Origin: Rhodococcus sp. ARC_M5
GTDB taxonomy: Bacteria; Actinomycetota; Actinomycetes; Mycobacteriales; Mycobacteriaceae
NCBI RefSeq assembly: GCF_022810405.1
Contig: NZ_JALGQE010000012.1
Coordinates: 1-64,000 of the forward strand
Reading direction: 5' to 3'
Length of the DNA: 64,000 bases
The translations under genes and the position numbers were made by a program. The notes below the pieces were generated by a model. That model did no database searches and was not told the DNA's origin. It saw nothing but the letters and a program-made list of their open reading frames with translations. Shown piece by piece: positions 37,327 to 47,730 of this stretch (position 1 is the first letter of the stretch; every line of letters starts with the position of its first letter).

Positions 37327-38693
37327 GGAATCAACCCTTCGGAATTGACGGCCTTGGTGACCAGATCTGCGAGCTTGTCCACGTCGGCCACCGGGTCGAT
37401 GTCCTGCGGCGGGTTGAGCGCATCGGTCAGCAGAATCGAGATGCTCTGGTACGCAGGCGAAACGGGCCGCACGGCTGCCGACTCGATGGAACCGAGAACC
37501 CCTTCCCACGCGGGATAGACGGCCTGGAACTCCGGATCGTCGTACAGGCGTGCAAGCACCGGCGGCACACCACCGTTGACGGCGTTGTTGCGCTGGTTCT
37601 CCTCGTTGGTGAGGCACTCGACGGCCTCCCACGCGAGGTCCTCGTACTGGGTGGTGTTCGCGACGCCGATGTTGAACCCACCGATGGTGACCTTGGCGGG
37701 CTCACCGGGATTGACCTCCGGGTAGGGAGCACTACGGAAGACCTCGGCGATTCGCGCGTCCTGCTGATCGGCAGGCACACCGGACAGATCGAGGAACGAG
37801 ACGGCACCGGCGATGGCGTTCTCCTTCAGACCGGGCAACACGAAGGGGTAGTTGACCTGGAAGGCCATCCGGCCGGATTCCATGCCGAGCCGGGCCGTGG
37901 CCTCGTCGCTCTGCGAGACCGATGGATCTCGACCGTCGGCCGTGGCCACTCGTTTGATGATCTCGAGTGCCTTCTCGGTGGCGGCGCGATGCTCGGGGGT
38001 GTCGTTCAGTGTCACCGTCGTTCCGTCCTCGGCGACGACCGAACCACCCGCGCTCTCGAGCAGCGAGTTGAACCAGACCATGAAGCCCTCGTACTGCTTG
38101 GCCTGAACACCGATCTGGCCCGGCTTACCCTCGGCCGCGTTGGCCTCGGCCACGTCGATCAGCTGATCCCACGTCTGCGGCGGCACCCCACCCGGCACCT
38201 CGTCCGGCCGGTACCAGAGCAACTGCGTGTTGGAGTTGAGTGGAACCGCGTACAGCTGGTCCTGCCATTCCGCGGTGGCGAGCGGGCCTTCGAGCGTCGA
38301 ACCGTCGCGCAGCTTCGCAGACAGGTCCTCGGGAACGGGCAATGCCCATCCGGCCTCGGCGAATTCGGCCGTCCACACCACGTCGAGCGTCATCAGATCC
38401 AGCGTCTTGTCGTTTCCGGCGAGACGCCGCGCGAGTTGGAGCCGCTGATCGTTTGCGCTCTTGGGCAGAGTTCTCTGCTCCACGCGGTATCGGCCGTTCG
38501 AGGCGTCCGAACACACCTGTGCCGCAGCGGCGTACTGCTCTGCGCCGTCTGCGGCAGTGTAGAAACTCAGAACCGGAACCGAACTGTCGGACGAACCACA
38601 CGCTGCGAGCAACGGACTCGTCACCAGAGCCGCTGCTGCCAACACCCCTATCCTCGTTGCTTTTCCACGCCTACGACCACGATGTCTCGGCAC
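37323..38693 (-). CDS. lpqY: Trehalose-binding lipoprotein LpqY
   Basis: The 456-residue solute-binding protein has a basic N-terminus, hydrophobic segment and lipobox LLAAC (Cys32), then a type-1 extracellular solute-binding fold (VWTAEFAEAGWALPV; AVPLNSNTQLLWYRPDEVP). It is the first gene of the operon lpqY-sugA-sugB-sugC and by synteny equals Rv1235, which binds trehalose. GTG start with GGAGG six to seven bases upstream. Trehalose specificity is inferred from order and family, not from the binding residues. Confidence 0.9.
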   Translation of the reverse strand: MPRHRGRRRGKATRIGVLAAAALVTSPLLAACGSSDSSVPVLSFYTAADGAEQYAAAAQVCSDASNGRYRVEQRTLPKSANDQRLQLARRLAGNDKTLDLMTLDVVWTAEFAEAGWALPVPEDLSAKLRDGSTLEGPLATAEWQDQLYAVPLNSNTQLLWYRPDEVPGGVPPQTWDQLIDVAEANAAEGKPGQIGVQAKQYEGFMVWFNSLLESAGGSVVAEDGTTVTLNDTPEHRAATEKALEIIKRVATADGRDPSVSQSDEATARLGMESGRMAFQVNYPFVLPGLKENAIAGAVSFLDLSGVPADQQDARIAEVFRSAPYPEVNPGEPAKVTIGGFNIGVANTTQYEDLAWEAVECLTNEENQRNNAVNGGVPPVLARLYDDPEFQAVYPAWEGVLGSIESAAVRPVSPAYQSISILLTDALNPPQDIDPVADVDKLADLVTKAVNSEGLIP

Positions 38694-38818
38694 TTTCCGC
38701 CTCCGTACGTTCAGTTACTCGCGCAGCACACTGGGTGAGACTGCCGTGCACGAAAGAAACGTAACCGAACTCACTGGCATCGAGGGCGATTTGGGGCTAT
38801 TCCGTTACCTGTCGGTTG

Positions 38819-38835
38819 CCTGGTCGTCCACCAGG
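38819..38835 (-). terminator. Short hairpin after the stress-protein gene
   Basis: CCTGGT-CGTCC-ACCAGG lies just downstream of the minus-strand gene ending at 38841. No T run follows, so the call is weak. Confidence 0.35.
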
Positions 38836-38840
38836 TGTGA

Positions 38841-39329
38841 TCAGATCGACAGTTTGGCGAGCAGGTCGCGTGCTTTCTCCGCGGTTCGGGGCTCACAGAG
38901 GACGTCGTACCGGCCCGCGACCAACTGCATGCTCGACGCGAAATCTCGCTGCCCCTTGGTGGCCGCATACGGAATGGACGCCGAGATCAAACCGAAGATG
39001 ATGCCACCGCCGACGCCGATGAGCAGGGCTCCGAAGATGTTCTCGCTGAAGATTCCGAGCACCAGACCGAGGAACACACCGAGCCATGCGCCCGAAACAA
39101 TGCCTCCACCAATCACTTTGGGCCACGTGAGGCGTCCGAGAACGCGTTCGACCTGCATCAGATCGACGCCGACGATCGTCACGTCCTGTACCGAGAACTC
39201 TTCGTCGGACAGATAGTCGACGGCACGCTGGGCCTCGGCGTAGGTGGGGTACGAGCCGATGGGCCAACCGGAAGGCGGCGTCGGCAGGCCCTGCCCCGGG
39301 CGGCCGGACTGCGAGAGGGGATTGGTCAT
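38841..39329 (-). CDS. Membrane protein with general-stress-17M-like domain (Rv1234-like)
   Basis: A 162-residue protein with the N-terminal alpha/beta part PIGSYPTYAEAQRAVDYLSDEEFSVQDV of the heat-induced-stress (YflT/GS17M) domain and a glycine-rich pair of hydrophobic segments (WLGVFLGLVLGIF; FGALLIGVGGGIIFGLIS). I used the ATG with TGGAG upstream, 12 codons inside the open frame. It sits beside lpqY as Rv1234 does in mycobacteria. The function is unknown. Confidence 0.85.
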   Translation of the reverse strand: MTNPLSQSGRPGQGLPTPPSGWPIGSYPTYAEAQRAVDYLSDEEFSVQDVTIVGVDLMQVERVLGRLTWPKVIGGGIVSGAWLGVFLGLVLGIFSENIFGALLIGVGGGIIFGLISASIPYAATKGQRDFASSMQLVAGRYDVLCEPRTAEKARDLLAKLSI

Positions 39330-39398
39330 GACTCCATTGTGCCCCGAAACGGACACCCGGCACACCCGTTGTGCCGGTTCACAGCGCGGGCGGCTCGA

Positions 39399-40355
39399 TC
39401 AGGACGAGGGCGCGACGAAGGCCGTCGTGCGCGTCATTCCGGCCGCTCGCCCCTTCGCCGAGACCACGAGCGCCATCTTGCGACTCGCCTCGTCGATCAT
39501 CTCGTCGTCGAGCATCACCGCGCCGCGACCACCGCCTGCCGCGGACGTGTGGAACTCGTACGCGTCGAGAATCATCTCGGCCTTGTCGTAATCGGCCTGA
39601 CGCGGCGCGAAGATCTCGTTGGCCGCCTCGATCTGCGTCGGGTGCAGCACCCACTTGCCGTCGAAACCGAGACCGGCCGTGCGGCCCGCTGCCCGTCGGA
39701 AGGCGTCGAGATCGCGAATCTGCAGGTAGGGCCCGTCGATCGCCTGCAAGCCGTGCGTCCGGGCCGCGAGCAGAATGGTCATCAGAATGTGGTGGTAGGC
39801 GTCGCCGGTGTCGTATCCGACCGGCTGCTCACCGACTACGAGGGTGCGCATGTTCACGCTGGCCATCAGATCCGCGGGACCGAACACCAGGGTTTGCACC
39901 CGGGGGCTCGCGGTCGCGATCTCGTCGATGTTGCGCAGACTGCGCGCGCTCTCGATCTGCGGCTCGATTCCGATGGCGCCGACGTCGAGTCCGTGCTCCC
40001 TCTCGATCTGAGTGAGCAGTAGGTCCAGCGCCTGCACATGCGCGGCGCACTCGACCTTGGGCAGCAGGATGGCGTCGAGAGTGCGTCCGGCACCGGAGAC
40101 GACATCGATGACGTCGCCGTACGTCCACTGGGTCGTCCAGTCGTTGACGCGTACGACCTTGAGCTGATCGCCCCAGCCGTCGGAGTTCAGGGCGTCGACG
40201 ATGCGCGCCCGTGCCTCGACCTTCGCAATCGGCGCGACGGCGTCTTCGAGATCGAGAAAGATCGCGTCGGCAGGGAGACCCTTGGCCTTGGCGATCATCT
40301 TGTCCGAACTGCCCGGAACGGCCAGTACCGACCGACGCATGCCCGAAGCACTCAC
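39399..40355 (-). CDS. CitE-like CoA-ester lyase (HpcH/HpaI aldolase family)
   Basis: The 318-residue TIM-barrel protein has the family motifs RRSVLAVPGSSDKMIAKA at the start (CoA-binding loop), FLDLEDAVAP with the Mg2+-binding Glu/Asp, ILLPKVE and IEPQIESARSL. Relatives cleave citryl-CoA, malyl-CoA or citramalyl-CoA. The GTG start has no good ribosome binding site. It stands alone here, so the substrate cannot be told from context. Longer than the M. tuberculosis CitE (273). Confidence 0.9.
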   Translation of the reverse strand: MSASGMRRSVLAVPGSSDKMIAKAKGLPADAIFLDLEDAVAPIAKVEARARIVDALNSDGWGDQLKVVRVNDWTTQWTYGDVIDVVSGAGRTLDAILLPKVECAAHVQALDLLLTQIEREHGLDVGAIGIEPQIESARSLRNIDEIATASPRVQTLVFGPADLMASVNMRTLVVGEQPVGYDTGDAYHHILMTILLAARTHGLQAIDGPYLQIRDLDAFRRAAGRTAGLGFDGKWVLHPTQIEAANEIFAPRQADYDKAEMILDAYEFHTSAAGGGRGAVMLDDEMIDEASRKMALVVSAKGRAAGMTRTTAFVAPSS

Positions 40356-40414
40356 GAAAGCACAACCCCTGTCTGATTCACATTCTGTATTGCGAAGCCT
40401 CTAACCTTGCCATC

Positions 40415-41689
40415 ATGGCAGCACTGAGCAAGGTATTCGCGGCCAGGCTCGCCGGCCTGGGCGTCCTGGGCCCCGACGGCGAATCGATCGGCCGGGTCCG
40501 CGACGTGGTCATCTCGATGCGCGTCGGTAGAGCGCAACCGCGAGTCCTCGGCCTCGTGGTCGAATTGGCAACTCGGCGAAGAATTTTCGTACCGATGCTC
40601 AGAGTCACCAGTATCGAGCCCAACTCGGTTCAGCTCACGACCGGAAACGTCAGTCTGCGTCGATTCACGCAGCGCGCGAACGAGATTCTCGTGTTCGCCC
40701 AGATCCTCGACTCCAAGGTGCGCGTCGACGACCCCGAGCTCGACGAGTTGCACGACGTCGATTCGATCGTCGTCGACCTGGGGGTCGAGCTCACCCGAAC
40801 GCGGGATTGGGTGGTGGCCAGGGTCGCCGTACGCAAACAGCGGCAACGGCTGGCGCGACGCGGTGCGATCCACGTCGTGGACTGGCAGCACGTGCAGGGG
40901 CTCACGCAGAACGAGCTGTCGATGCCCGATCAGGGTGTGGCGCAGCTGCTCATGCAGTTCGAGGACCTACGCGCGGCCGATGTGGCCAACGCGATGCGCG
41001 AGCTGCCCGTCAAGCGCCGTATGGAAGTCGCTCGGGCGCTCGACGACGAGCGCCTCGCCGACGTCGTCCAGGAACTGCCCGACGACGATCAGGTGGAGTT
41101 GATGCACTACCTCGGCGTCGACCGTGGTGCCGACGTGCTCGAGGCCATGGACCCCGACGACGCTGCCGATCTGCTGGGCGAGCTGCCCGAGACCGAGGCG
41201 GAATCGCTTCTCCGCCTGATGGATCCGGAGGATTCCGCACCCGTCCGTCGCCTGCTCGAACACTCCCCCGACACCGCCGGTGGCCTGATGACACCCGAGC
41301 CCGTCATCCTCACCGCGTCGACCACGGTGGCCGAGGCGCTCGCCCGGGTACGTAACCCCGACCTGACACCCGCGCTGGCGTCGCTGGTGTTCGTGGTCCG
41401 GCCCCCGACCGCAACACCGACCGGACCGTACCTCGGCTGCGTCCATCTGCAACAGCTGCTGCGAGAACCCCCGGCGAGCCTGGTCGGCGGAGTCGTGGAC
41501 AGCGCTCTGCCGCGCTTGTCCCCCGACGACAGTCTCACCGCCGTGACGCGGTACTTCGCGACGTACAACCTCGTCTGCGGCCCTGTGGTCGACGACGAGG
41601 ACCACCTGGTCGGGGCCGTGACCGTGGACGACGTCCTCGATCACCTGCTGCCCGAGGACTGGCGAGATCAGGAAGTGGCCGGACAGTGA
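40415..41689 (+). CDS. PRC-barrel, MgtE-N and CBS domain protein without a channel (Rv1232c-like)
   Basis: The 424-residue protein has a PRC-barrel-like N-terminal part (residues 1-120), the MgtE intracellular N domain with its superhelical repeats (ELPVKRRMEVARALDDERLADVVQELPDDDQVELMHYL, about 190-260), and a CBS pair (TPEPVILTASTTVAEALARV; VDDEDHLVGAVTVDDVLDHL). The MgtE membrane channel is absent, so it may act as a soluble Mg2+ or nucleotide sensor. The next gene, a DUF1003 membrane protein, overlaps by 4 bp, so the two probably work together. Mycobacterial Rv1232c has the same arrangement. Confidence 0.9.
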   Translation: MAALSKVFAARLAGLGVLGPDGESIGRVRDVVISMRVGRAQPRVLGLVVELATRRRIFVPMLRVTSIEPNSVQLTTGNVSLRRFTQRANEILVFAQILDSKVRVDDPELDELHDVDSIVVDLGVELTRTRDWVVARVAVRKQRQRLARRGAIHVVDWQHVQGLTQNELSMPDQGVAQLLMQFEDLRAADVANAMRELPVKRRMEVARALDDERLADVVQELPDDDQVELMHYLGVDRGADVLEAMDPDDAADLLGELPETEAESLLRLMDPEDSAPVRRLLEHSPDTAGGLMTPEPVILTASTTVAEALARVRNPDLTPALASLVFVVRPPTATPTGPYLGCVHLQQLLREPPASLVGGVVDSALPRLSPDDSLTAVTRYFATYNLVCGPVVDDEDHLVGAVTVDDVLDHLLPEDWRDQEVAGQ

Positions 41690-42240
41690 AAGAAACAGCA
41701 CGCCAGAGAATGGACACCCCGCGTGGATCGCGGTTGTTCAACGTCAGCCTCGACGTCGACCTGGGCAAGTCGGGCGAGAAGGCCGCGAGGTTCCTCGGTA
41801 CCGGTCGCTACCTGGCGATCCAGACCGCCATCGTGATCGTCTGGATCTTCCTCAACGTCGTCGCCATCAACCTGCAGTGGGATCCGTATCCCTTCATCCT
41901 GCTCAACCTCGCGTTCTCGACCCAGGCCGCGTACGCGGCTCCGCTGATCCTGCTGGCCCAGAATCGGCAGGACGACCGCGACCGCGTCTCGCTCGAGGAG
42001 GACCGATCTCGCGCGCAACAGACGAAAGCCGACACCGAGTTCCTCGCCCGCGAACTCGCAGCACTGCGCATCGCCGTCGGAGAGGTCGCAACCCGCGATT
42101 ACCTGCGTCGCGAACTCGACGAGATCAAGGCGCTACTCGAGCAGGCGACCGGGCAGCCCGTGGCGATTCCGAAGAAAGCACGGAAGAAGGCAGCAGCACG
42201 CGTGGCCGACGACGCGTCGAGCGACACCGATCTGCACTAG
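41686..42240 (+). CDS. DUF1003 membrane protein (Rv1231c-like)
   Basis: The 184-residue protein has two membrane segments in the DUF1003 pattern (YLAIQTAIVIVWIFLNVVAI and PFILLNLAFSTQAAYAAPLILLAQNRQ) followed by a long charged helical C-terminal part that could be a coiled coil, and a basic Lys/Ala tail. The GTG start overlaps the stop of the MgtE-like gene (GTGA). It could anchor that protein at the membrane; this is inference. Confidence 0.88.
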   Translation: MKETARQRMDTPRGSRLFNVSLDVDLGKSGEKAARFLGTGRYLAIQTAIVIVWIFLNVVAINLQWDPYPFILLNLAFSTQAAYAAPLILLAQNRQDDRDRVSLEEDRSRAQQTKADTEFLARELAALRIAVGEVATRDYLRRELDEIKALLEQATGQPVAIPKKARKKAAARVADDASSDTDLH

Positions 42241-42320
42241 ACGGGCCTCCGCGCCTGGTAACGGCCCGATAACGGAACAGTCTCGAATCAGGTACCCTCG
42301 ATCCCGGTCATCAGGTCGGG

Positions 42321-42350
42321 CCCCGGTTGTCATCCGGGGAAATCAGGAGG
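42321..42350 (+). promoter_or_regulatory. Leader hairpin and Shine-Dalgarno of the transglycosylase gene
   Basis: CCCCGG-TTGTCAT-CCGGGG (42321-42339) lies directly before AGGAGG (42345-42350), which is 10 bases before the GTG. The 120-bp leader upstream may be a regulatory RNA, but I found no match to a known riboswitch core. Confidence 0.4.
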
Positions 42351-42360
42351 TACAGCACGC

Positions 42361-43227
42361 GTGGGTCGTCACAGAAAAGCATCGAATTCCAAGGTCCGAC
42401 GGAACTCGGTGATTGCTCTGGCAGGACTCGTCCCCGCAGGACTCGTCACTGCCGCCACCAGCGCCGGAGCCACCGAATACATTCCGTTCGTCAGCACCGA
42501 GACGGCTCCGGCCGCGCAGGAATCGAACTCGGTCGTCGAGACTCCGCAGCCCATCGCCCTGGACCAGCAAGCGCAGCCGGTGGCTCAGGCCGAGTTGCCG
42601 GTGCCCGCTCCGGTCCCAGCACCGGCCCCGGTGACCCCGCCCACACCCGAGCTCCCCACCAACCTCGCGGTGAGCCCCATCGCGATTCCGGTGGTCAACG
42701 TCTCCGCCTACAAGAACGCCGAGCAAATCCTGGCCCAGCAGCAACCCGGCTGCGGCATCAGCTGGACCGTCATCGCCGGAATCGGCCGCGTCGAGTCCAC
42801 CCATGCCAACAACGGAAAGGTCGACGACTCGGGCGAGCTGCACGAGCCCATCCTCGGCCCGCGCCTGAACGGCACCCTGGCCGGAAACCAGGTGATTCGT
42901 GACACCGACGGCGGCGCACTCGACGGTGACGCCGAATACGACCGCGCAGTCGGACCGATGCAGTTCCTGCCCTCGACGTGGAACCTCTACCACGCAGACG
43001 GCAACGGCGACGGCGTCTCCGACCCGCAGAACCTCTACGACGCTGCGCTGGCCACCGGCATGTATCTCTGCGACAACGGGACCGATATGCGCGACCTCGG
43101 ATCGACCACCAAGGCGATCCTGCGCTACAACAACTCGATGGCCTACGTTGCGAACGTGCTCGCATGGTCGGCCGGATACGCCACCGGCATCATCCCGACC
43201 TCGGACCAGCTACCACGCATTCACTGA
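42361..43227 (+). CDS. Secreted lytic murein transglycosylase (Rv1230c-like)
   Basis: This 288-residue secreted protein has a signal peptide (VIALAGLVPAGLVTAATSAGA), a Pro/Ala/Val-rich linker (about 45-95) and an SLT-type catalytic domain (about 115-280): ISWTVIAGIGRVESTHAN contains the catalytic Glu (RVES), and AVGPMQFLPSTWNLY is the second lysozyme-fold motif. It cuts peptidoglycan glycan strands outside the membrane. The GTG start has a strong AGGAGG. Confidence 0.9.
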   Translation: MGRHRKASNSKVRRNSVIALAGLVPAGLVTAATSAGATEYIPFVSTETAPAAQESNSVVETPQPIALDQQAQPVAQAELPVPAPVPAPAPVTPPTPELPTNLAVSPIAIPVVNVSAYKNAEQILAQQQPGCGISWTVIAGIGRVESTHANNGKVDDSGELHEPILGPRLNGTLAGNQVIRDTDGGALDGDAEYDRAVGPMQFLPSTWNLYHADGNGDGVSDPQNLYDAALATGMYLCDNGTDMRDLGSTTKAILRYNNSMAYVANVLAWSAGYATGIIPTSDQLPRIH

Positions 43228-43286
43228 TCAGGTGTCCGGCTGCCCTGCTGTCCATCGACGCAGTGCCCACCGCCTAGCATGAGGTA

Positions 43287-44423
43287 ATGGCTGTACTGAC
43301 CGAATCCGACGTTCGGACCGCGCTCACGAAGGTGATCGATCCCGAGATCCGCAAACCCATCACCGATCTGGGGATGGTCAAGAGCATCGACATCGCCGAC
43401 GACGGAGCCGTCGGGGTCGGTATCTACCTCACGACGTCCGGCTGCCCGATGAAGACCGAGATCAGCGACCGCGTCAAGAACGCGGTCGCCGACGTCGCGG
43501 GCGTCGGCACGGTGACGGTCGAACTCGACGTGATGAACGACGAGCAGCGCACCGAACTCCGCAAGTCGCTGCGCGGCGACTCCGCAGAGCCGATCATTCC
43601 CTTCGCGCAACCCGGATCCCTAACGCGCGTGTACGCGGTGGCGTCGGGCAAGGGGGGCGTGGGCAAGTCCAGCGTGACGGTCAATCTGGCCGCATCACTG
43701 ACCGCTCGTGGACTGTCGGTCGGCGTGCTCGACGCCGACATCTACGGTCACTCCGTGCCCCGGATGCTCGGCAACGACGCCAAGCCAACGCAGGTCGAGA
43801 AGATGATCATGCCGCCCCAGGCACACGGCGTGAAGTTCATCTCCATCGCCCAGTTCACACAGGGAAACACCCCGGTCGTGTGGCGCGGGCCGATGCTGCA
43901 CCGCGCGTTGCAGCAGTTCCTCGCCGATGTCTTCTGGGGCGACCTGGACGTACTGCTGCTCGACCTCCCGCCGGGCACCGGCGACGTGGCAATCTCTGTC
44001 GCACAGCTCATTCCGAGTGCCGAGATCCTCGTGGTCACCACGCCACAGCAAGCTGCGGCAGAGGTGGCCGAACGCGCGGGGGCAATTGCTCTGCAGACTC
44101 GGCAGCGCGTGGCAGGCGTCGTGGAGAACATGTCGTGGCTCGAGCTGCCCGACGGCACCCGCATGGACATCTTCGGGTCCGGTGGCGGTCAGGACGTATC
44201 GGATCGACTGACCAAGGCCGTGGGTGCGAGCGTTCCTCTGCTGGGCCAGATCCCCCTCGACACCGCCGTCCGAGAAGGCGGTGACGCCGGGACTCCCATC
44301 GTGCTGAGCAATCCGGAATCGCCCGCGGCTCAGGCACTGGAGGCCGTGGCTGCAAAACTGGCAGTGCGCGAGCGCGGTCTGGTCGGAATGTCACTCGGCA
44401 TCGACTCGGCGCGCAAACTCTAG
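43287..44423 (+). CDS. mrp: Mrp/NBP35-family iron-sulfur cluster carrier ATPase
   Basis: The 378-residue protein has an N-terminal MIP18/DUF59 domain (1-95) and a P-loop ATPase with the deviant Walker A ASGKGGVGKSSVTVNL, then DADIYGHSVPRML and LDLPPGTGDV. Family members carry Fe-S clusters to apoproteins. The C-terminal CPxC motif found in many Mrp proteins is missing (ELPDGTRMDIFG), as in M. tuberculosis Rv1229c. TAGCAT lies 6 bases before the ATG, so the mRNA may be leaderless. A terminator follows immediately. Confidence 0.93.
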   Translation: MAVLTESDVRTALTKVIDPEIRKPITDLGMVKSIDIADDGAVGVGIYLTTSGCPMKTEISDRVKNAVADVAGVGTVTVELDVMNDEQRTELRKSLRGDSAEPIIPFAQPGSLTRVYAVASGKGGVGKSSVTVNLAASLTARGLSVGVLDADIYGHSVPRMLGNDAKPTQVEKMIMPPQAHGVKFISIAQFTQGNTPVVWRGPMLHRALQQFLADVFWGDLDVLLLDLPPGTGDVAISVAQLIPSAEILVVTTPQQAAAEVAERAGAIALQTRQRVAGVVENMSWLELPDGTRMDIFGSGGGQDVSDRLTKAVGASVPLLGQIPLDTAVREGGDAGTPIVLSNPESPAAQALEAVAAKLAVRERGLVGMSLGIDSARKL

Positions 44424-44441
44424 GCGGGCGGCGTCGCCCGC
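44424..44441 (+). terminator. Terminator of mrp
   Basis: GCGGGCG and CGCCCGC pair around a 4-base loop, starting directly after the mrp stop codon and followed by CTTCCCC. Confidence 0.65.
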
Positions 44442-44452
44442 TTCCCCTGCCG

Positions 44453-44565
44453 CGTCAATGGACCATTGCACCGATCAGACGTGTGCAGTGGTCCATTCAC
44501 GTCGGACCCATGACTGCGTGAATGGACCGTTGCACCGCTCAGACGTGTGCAGTGGTCCATTGACG
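44453..44565. repeat. 113-bp paired-palindrome element, copy B
   Basis: Same design as copy A at 16214-16326 but in reverse orientation: two 49-bp palindromic units (44453-44501, 44517-44565) and a 15-bp spacer of different sequence. As RNA each unit folds into a 19-bp stem with one internal mismatch, using G-U pairs where the DNA differs. The outer ends (CGTCAATGG/CCATTGACG) and inner ends (ATTCACG/CGTGAAT) are also complementary, so the whole 113 bp can pair end to end. It lies between the convergent mrp and tatB genes. Confidence 0.9.
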
Positions 44566-44570
44566 AGAAC

Positions 44571-44605
44571 GAGGGGCGGGGTCCGGACGGGGTGGGGCGG
44601 GTGGA
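44571..44605 (+). other. G-rich tract after repeat copy B
   Basis: Runs of three to four G on the plus strand fill the gap between the repeat and the tatB stop codon, as after copy A. Possible quadruplex or simply a low-complexity run. Confidence 0.5.
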
Positions 44606-44606
44606 A

Positions 44607-45071
44607 CTACGTCGCGTCCGCGTCGATCGGTGGAGTATCGCCCGCCGACAGCTTCGGCTCGTTCTTGCTCATCGACACGGTGTTGCCGGACGCACCGCCC
44701 GAGGACACGCCGTTCTGAGGCGTCGGGCCGCCTGAATTCTTCGGCTTGGCGTCGAAGGGCTTGCCCTTGAAGGTGTCGTCGAGGGGATTCTTGAAGACCG
44801 AGTCGTCGCCGTCGAGCAGGTGTTTGGTGATCACTGCCCGCGGGGTCATGCCTCGGAGTTGGTTGAGGTCCGCGAGCGGCTTGCGCAAGTCCTCGAAATC
44901 GGTGCCGAGCTCGTCCTTGAGCTGCTGGCTGGCACCGTTGGCGTAGTCCTTGACCTGCCGAATCGACTTGGACACCCAGCTGATCGCGCCAGGAAGGCGA
45001 TCCGGGCCGAGGATGACGAGAGCTGCTACGAGGAGAATGACGAGCTCTCCCCAACCGATGTTGCCGAACAC
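44607..45071 (-). CDS. tatB: Twin-arginine translocase subunit TatB
   Basis: The 154-residue protein has one N-terminal membrane helix ([22 protein letters not shown], start with the typical FGNIGW), an amphipathic helix with GP hinge, and a disordered acidic/glycine-rich C-terminus. TatB forms the receptor for folded twin-arginine substrates together with TatC. GTG start. It is the last gene of the sigE-rseA-htrA-tatB block. Confidence 0.94.
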   Translation of the reverse strand: MFGNIGWGELVILLVAALVILGPDRLPGAISWVSKSIRQVKDYANGASQQLKDELGTDFEDLRKPLADLNQLRGMTPRAVITKHLLDGDDSVFKNPLDDTFKGKPFDAKPKNSGGPTPQNGVSSGGASGNTVSMSKNEPKLSAGDTPPIDADAT

Positions 45072-45089
45072 GTCTGTCAGCCTACGTCG

Positions 45090-46706
<1,617 letters not shown>

Positions 46707-47033
46707 TCAGCGTCGGCGACGACGGACGTCGGCGACAGCCGACATGAACGATCGCTTCGTGTGGGCCGGCCGGTCCTCGCCTGCGCAGGACGGAATCTGA
46801 CTGAGCAACCCGAGCAGCGAGTGTGGCATGGACAGCTCACCCGCCCCGCGCAACGCCTTGCGGGCCTGCTGCTGGGCTTCGACCTCGGCGGCGCATTCCG
46901 GGCACTCGGACAGGTGTTGAGCAGCACGGAGGTAGGCGGGCATCCGCAGTTCACCGTCCACGTACGCCGCGACGGCTTCACTGGCCAGATGTTCGGTGGA
47001 GCTGAATTGCCTTCGCTTGCGCGCCTGCGTCAT
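46707..47033 (-). CDS. rseA: Anti-sigma factor RseA (zinc-type)
   Basis: The 108-residue protein has the ZAS zinc motif HLSECPECAAEV (H-x3-C-x2-C) preceded by HLASEAVAAYVDGEL, typical of anti-sigma factors that hold ECF sigma factors inactive. It has no membrane segment. It starts 16 bp after sigE with GGAGG just upstream. Oxidative or envelope stress would release SigE. The Rv1222 counterpart is phosphorylated and degraded under stress. Confidence 0.92.
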   Translation of the reverse strand: MTQARKRRQFSSTEHLASEAVAAYVDGELRMPAYLRAAQHLSECPECAAEVEAQQQARKALRGAGELSMPHSLLGLLSQIPSCAGEDRPAHTKRSFMSAVADVRRRRR

Positions 47034-47049
47034 CCAACCCTCCTCGTAG

Positions 47050-47730
47050 CTAGTGGACACTTGCGTGACCTGAGTCGACCTTCCCGTGCACTCGAAGGTA
47101 CTCGCGTAGCGCCTGGCGTCCACGGTGAATGCGGCTGCGAACCGTTCCGAGCTTGACGCCCAGTGTCGCACCGATCTCCTCGTAGGACAGTCCTTCGATG
47201 TCGCACAGCACGATTGCGGCACGGAACTCCGGTGCCAGCGAGTCGAGTGCGGACTGCAGATCGGGGTCGAGGCGCGCGTCGTGGTAGATCTGCTCGGGGT
47301 TGGGCCGGTCGGAGGGGACGCGGTCGTAGTCCTCGGGGAGGGCTTCCATACGGATGCGGCTGCGGCGACGAACCATGTCCAGGAACAAGTTGGTGGTGAT
47401 GCGGTGCAACCAGCCCTCGAAGGTGCCGGGCTGGTAGTTGGAGAGGGAGCGGAACACCCTGATGAAGGTGTCCTGCGTCAGGTCCTCGGCATCCTGGGCG
47501 TTGCCGGACAGCCGGTAAGCCAGTCGGTAGACGCGGTCGCCGTGTTCGCGAACCAATTCGTCCCAGGACGGCATGGTGGAGTCCTCGCCGGTCGCATCGA
47601 ACACTGCGGTGCCGCTGAGATCGTCGGGCGTGGGTACGGACTCGGGTAGACGCGCGGTGTCGCGATCGCCGTTGATCTTGTAAATAGTTGGATCCTCCTG
47701 CTCAGGACTGCGTACGTCCTTCTGATTCAA
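47050..47730 (-). CDS. sigE: ECF RNA polymerase sigma factor SigE
   Basis: The 226-residue ECF sigma factor has region 2 ([29 protein letters not shown]) and region 4 ([28 protein letters not shown]) and a 60-residue N-terminal extension rich in Asp/Pro. The TTG at 47730 has GAGGG seven bases upstream. Inside the gene AGGAGG sits 8 bases before an ATT codon (Ile16), with no ATG, GTG or TTG at that distance, so an alternative shorter product is conceivable. Followed by its anti-sigma gene. Confidence 0.93.
   Translation of the reverse strand: MNQKDVRSPEQEDPTIYKINGDRDTARLPESVPTPDDLSGTAVFDATGEDSTMPSWDELVREHGDRVYRLAYRLSGNAQDAEDLTQDTFIRVFRSLSNYQPGTFEGWLHRITTNLFLDMVRRRSRIRMEALPEDYDRVPSDRPNPEQIYHDARLDPDLQSALDSLAPEFRAAIVLCDIEGLSYEEIGATLGVKLGTVRSRIHRGRQALREYLRVHGKVDSGHASVH

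Noticed and set aside
42241..42360. Cyclic-di-AMP (ydaO) type riboswitch before the transglycosylase gene
   Set aside because: Such switches do precede cell wall hydrolases in actinobacteria, but the conserved core could not be matched by eye; a covariance search would decide.
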